A DNA stretch of 5,704 bases from Sneathiella sp. (GTDB taxonomy: Bacteria; Pseudomonadota; Alphaproteobacteria; Sneathiellales; Sneathiellaceae). The stretch is from the NCBI GenBank assembly GCA_016765515.1, contig JAESPT010000469.1, forward strand, positions 1 through 5,704, given 5' to 3'. The notes beneath the pieces are model-generated. The model saw only the letters and a program-made list of their open reading frames with translations, was not told where the DNA came from and searched no databases. Positions 5,409 to 5,704 of the stretch are shown piece after piece. The stretch's first letter is position 1, and every line of letters starts with the position of its first letter. The translations under genes were made by a program, and so were the position numbers.

Positions 5409-5704
5409 TCAGATTTGACGGCCGCTTTTCTCCCAATAGGGAGCACGGAGTTTTCGCTTGAAGATTTTCCCGCTGTCTTCTCTGGGGAGAGTGTCTGAAA
5501 ATTTTATAACTCTCGGAATCTTGAAGGCGGCCAGACGGTCTTTGAGGAAATCTTTGATTTCTTGTTCAGTTGACGTGCTGTTTGGCTCCAGTTCCACATA
5601 GGCGCAGAGTGTCTCGCCAAAGTCTTCATGCGGAATGCCAAAGACAGCACAGTCTTTTATCGTGGGCATTTGAGAAAGTTCAGACTCTATTTCAGCCGGA
5701 TAGA
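5409..5704 (-). CDS. AMP-forming acyl-CoA synthetase/ligase, C-terminal part (cut by window edge)
   Basis: This frame stays open to the right edge, so the methionine encoded at 5667-5669 is internal and the gene begins beyond the window. The 97 visible residues start YPAEIESELSQMPTIKDCAV, which is the hinge after the A8 region of the ANL (acyl-CoA synthetase/NRPS adenylation/luciferase) superfamily. They continue with FGIPHEDFGETLCAYVEL and AAFKIPRVIKFSDTLPRE and end with the A10 motif DSGKIFKRKLR, whose first lysine is the catalytic lysine of adenylation. These enzymes activate a carboxylic acid with ATP and then transfer it to CoA. Substrate choice is set by the missing N-terminal domain, so a fatty acid, aromatic acid or other acid cannot be told apart. 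The gene converges with the uncharacterised plus-strand gene, leaving only 20 nt between stops and no clear terminator. Confidence 0.9.
   Translation of the reverse strand, partial: YPAEIESELSQMPTIKDCAVFGIPHEDFGETLCAYVELEPNSTSTEQEIKDFLKDRLAAFKIPRVIKFSDTLPREDSGKIFKRKLRAPYWEKSGRQI

Overview
The window looks like a chromosomal segment of an alphaproteobacterium of moderate GC content. This is inferred from the gene families: the oxygen-dependent cobalamin genes cobN, cobW and a cobC-type decarboxylase, a Mla-type ABC ATPase ending in a GPI motif, and an acyl-CoA synthetase-like enzyme. No rRNA, tRNA, transposase, phage gene or CRISPR array was seen.

Left part (1-2230), minus strand. A cobalamin-riboswitch-controlled operon is read leftwards. 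A possible promoter (TTGACA near 2153-2158) leads into a class-typical cobalamin aptamer (about 1953-2122). Next come a Shine-Dalgarno sequence and a 44-codon small ORF (1785-1919) that is easy to miss. Its stop codon overlaps the start of cobW (754-1788) as ATGA, and cobN begins 3 nt after cobW and runs off the left edge. CobW (metal-binding GTPase) and CobN (large cobaltochelatase subunit) both serve cobalt insertion into hydrogenobyrinic acid a,c-diamide.

Middle part (2231-3676). A VOC-fold (glyoxalase/dioxygenase superfamily) gene on the plus strand converges with cobC on the minus strand, and their 3' ends overlap by 27 bp. CobC is the PLP-dependent L-threonine-O-3-phosphate decarboxylase type, which supplies the aminopropanol arm of cobalamin. 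No riboswitch precedes it.

Right part (3677-5704). Divergent from cobC is a MlaF-like ABC ATPase (best start GTG at 3797). It stands without an adjacent permease (MlaE) or MCE protein (MlaD) in view, and its H-loop histidine is replaced by serine. It is followed by a basic 244-residue protein I do not recognise, whose start codon is directly preceded by an 8-bp inverted repeat. The window closes with the C-terminal end of an AMP-forming acyl-CoA synthetase on the minus strand, which continues past the right edge.

Most of the window is ordinary. The points that deserve a second look are the small translationally coupled ORF between riboswitch and cobW, the alternative pairing at its ribosome binding site, the orphan MlaF-like ATPase with the altered H-loop, and the unrecognised gene with its hairpin.
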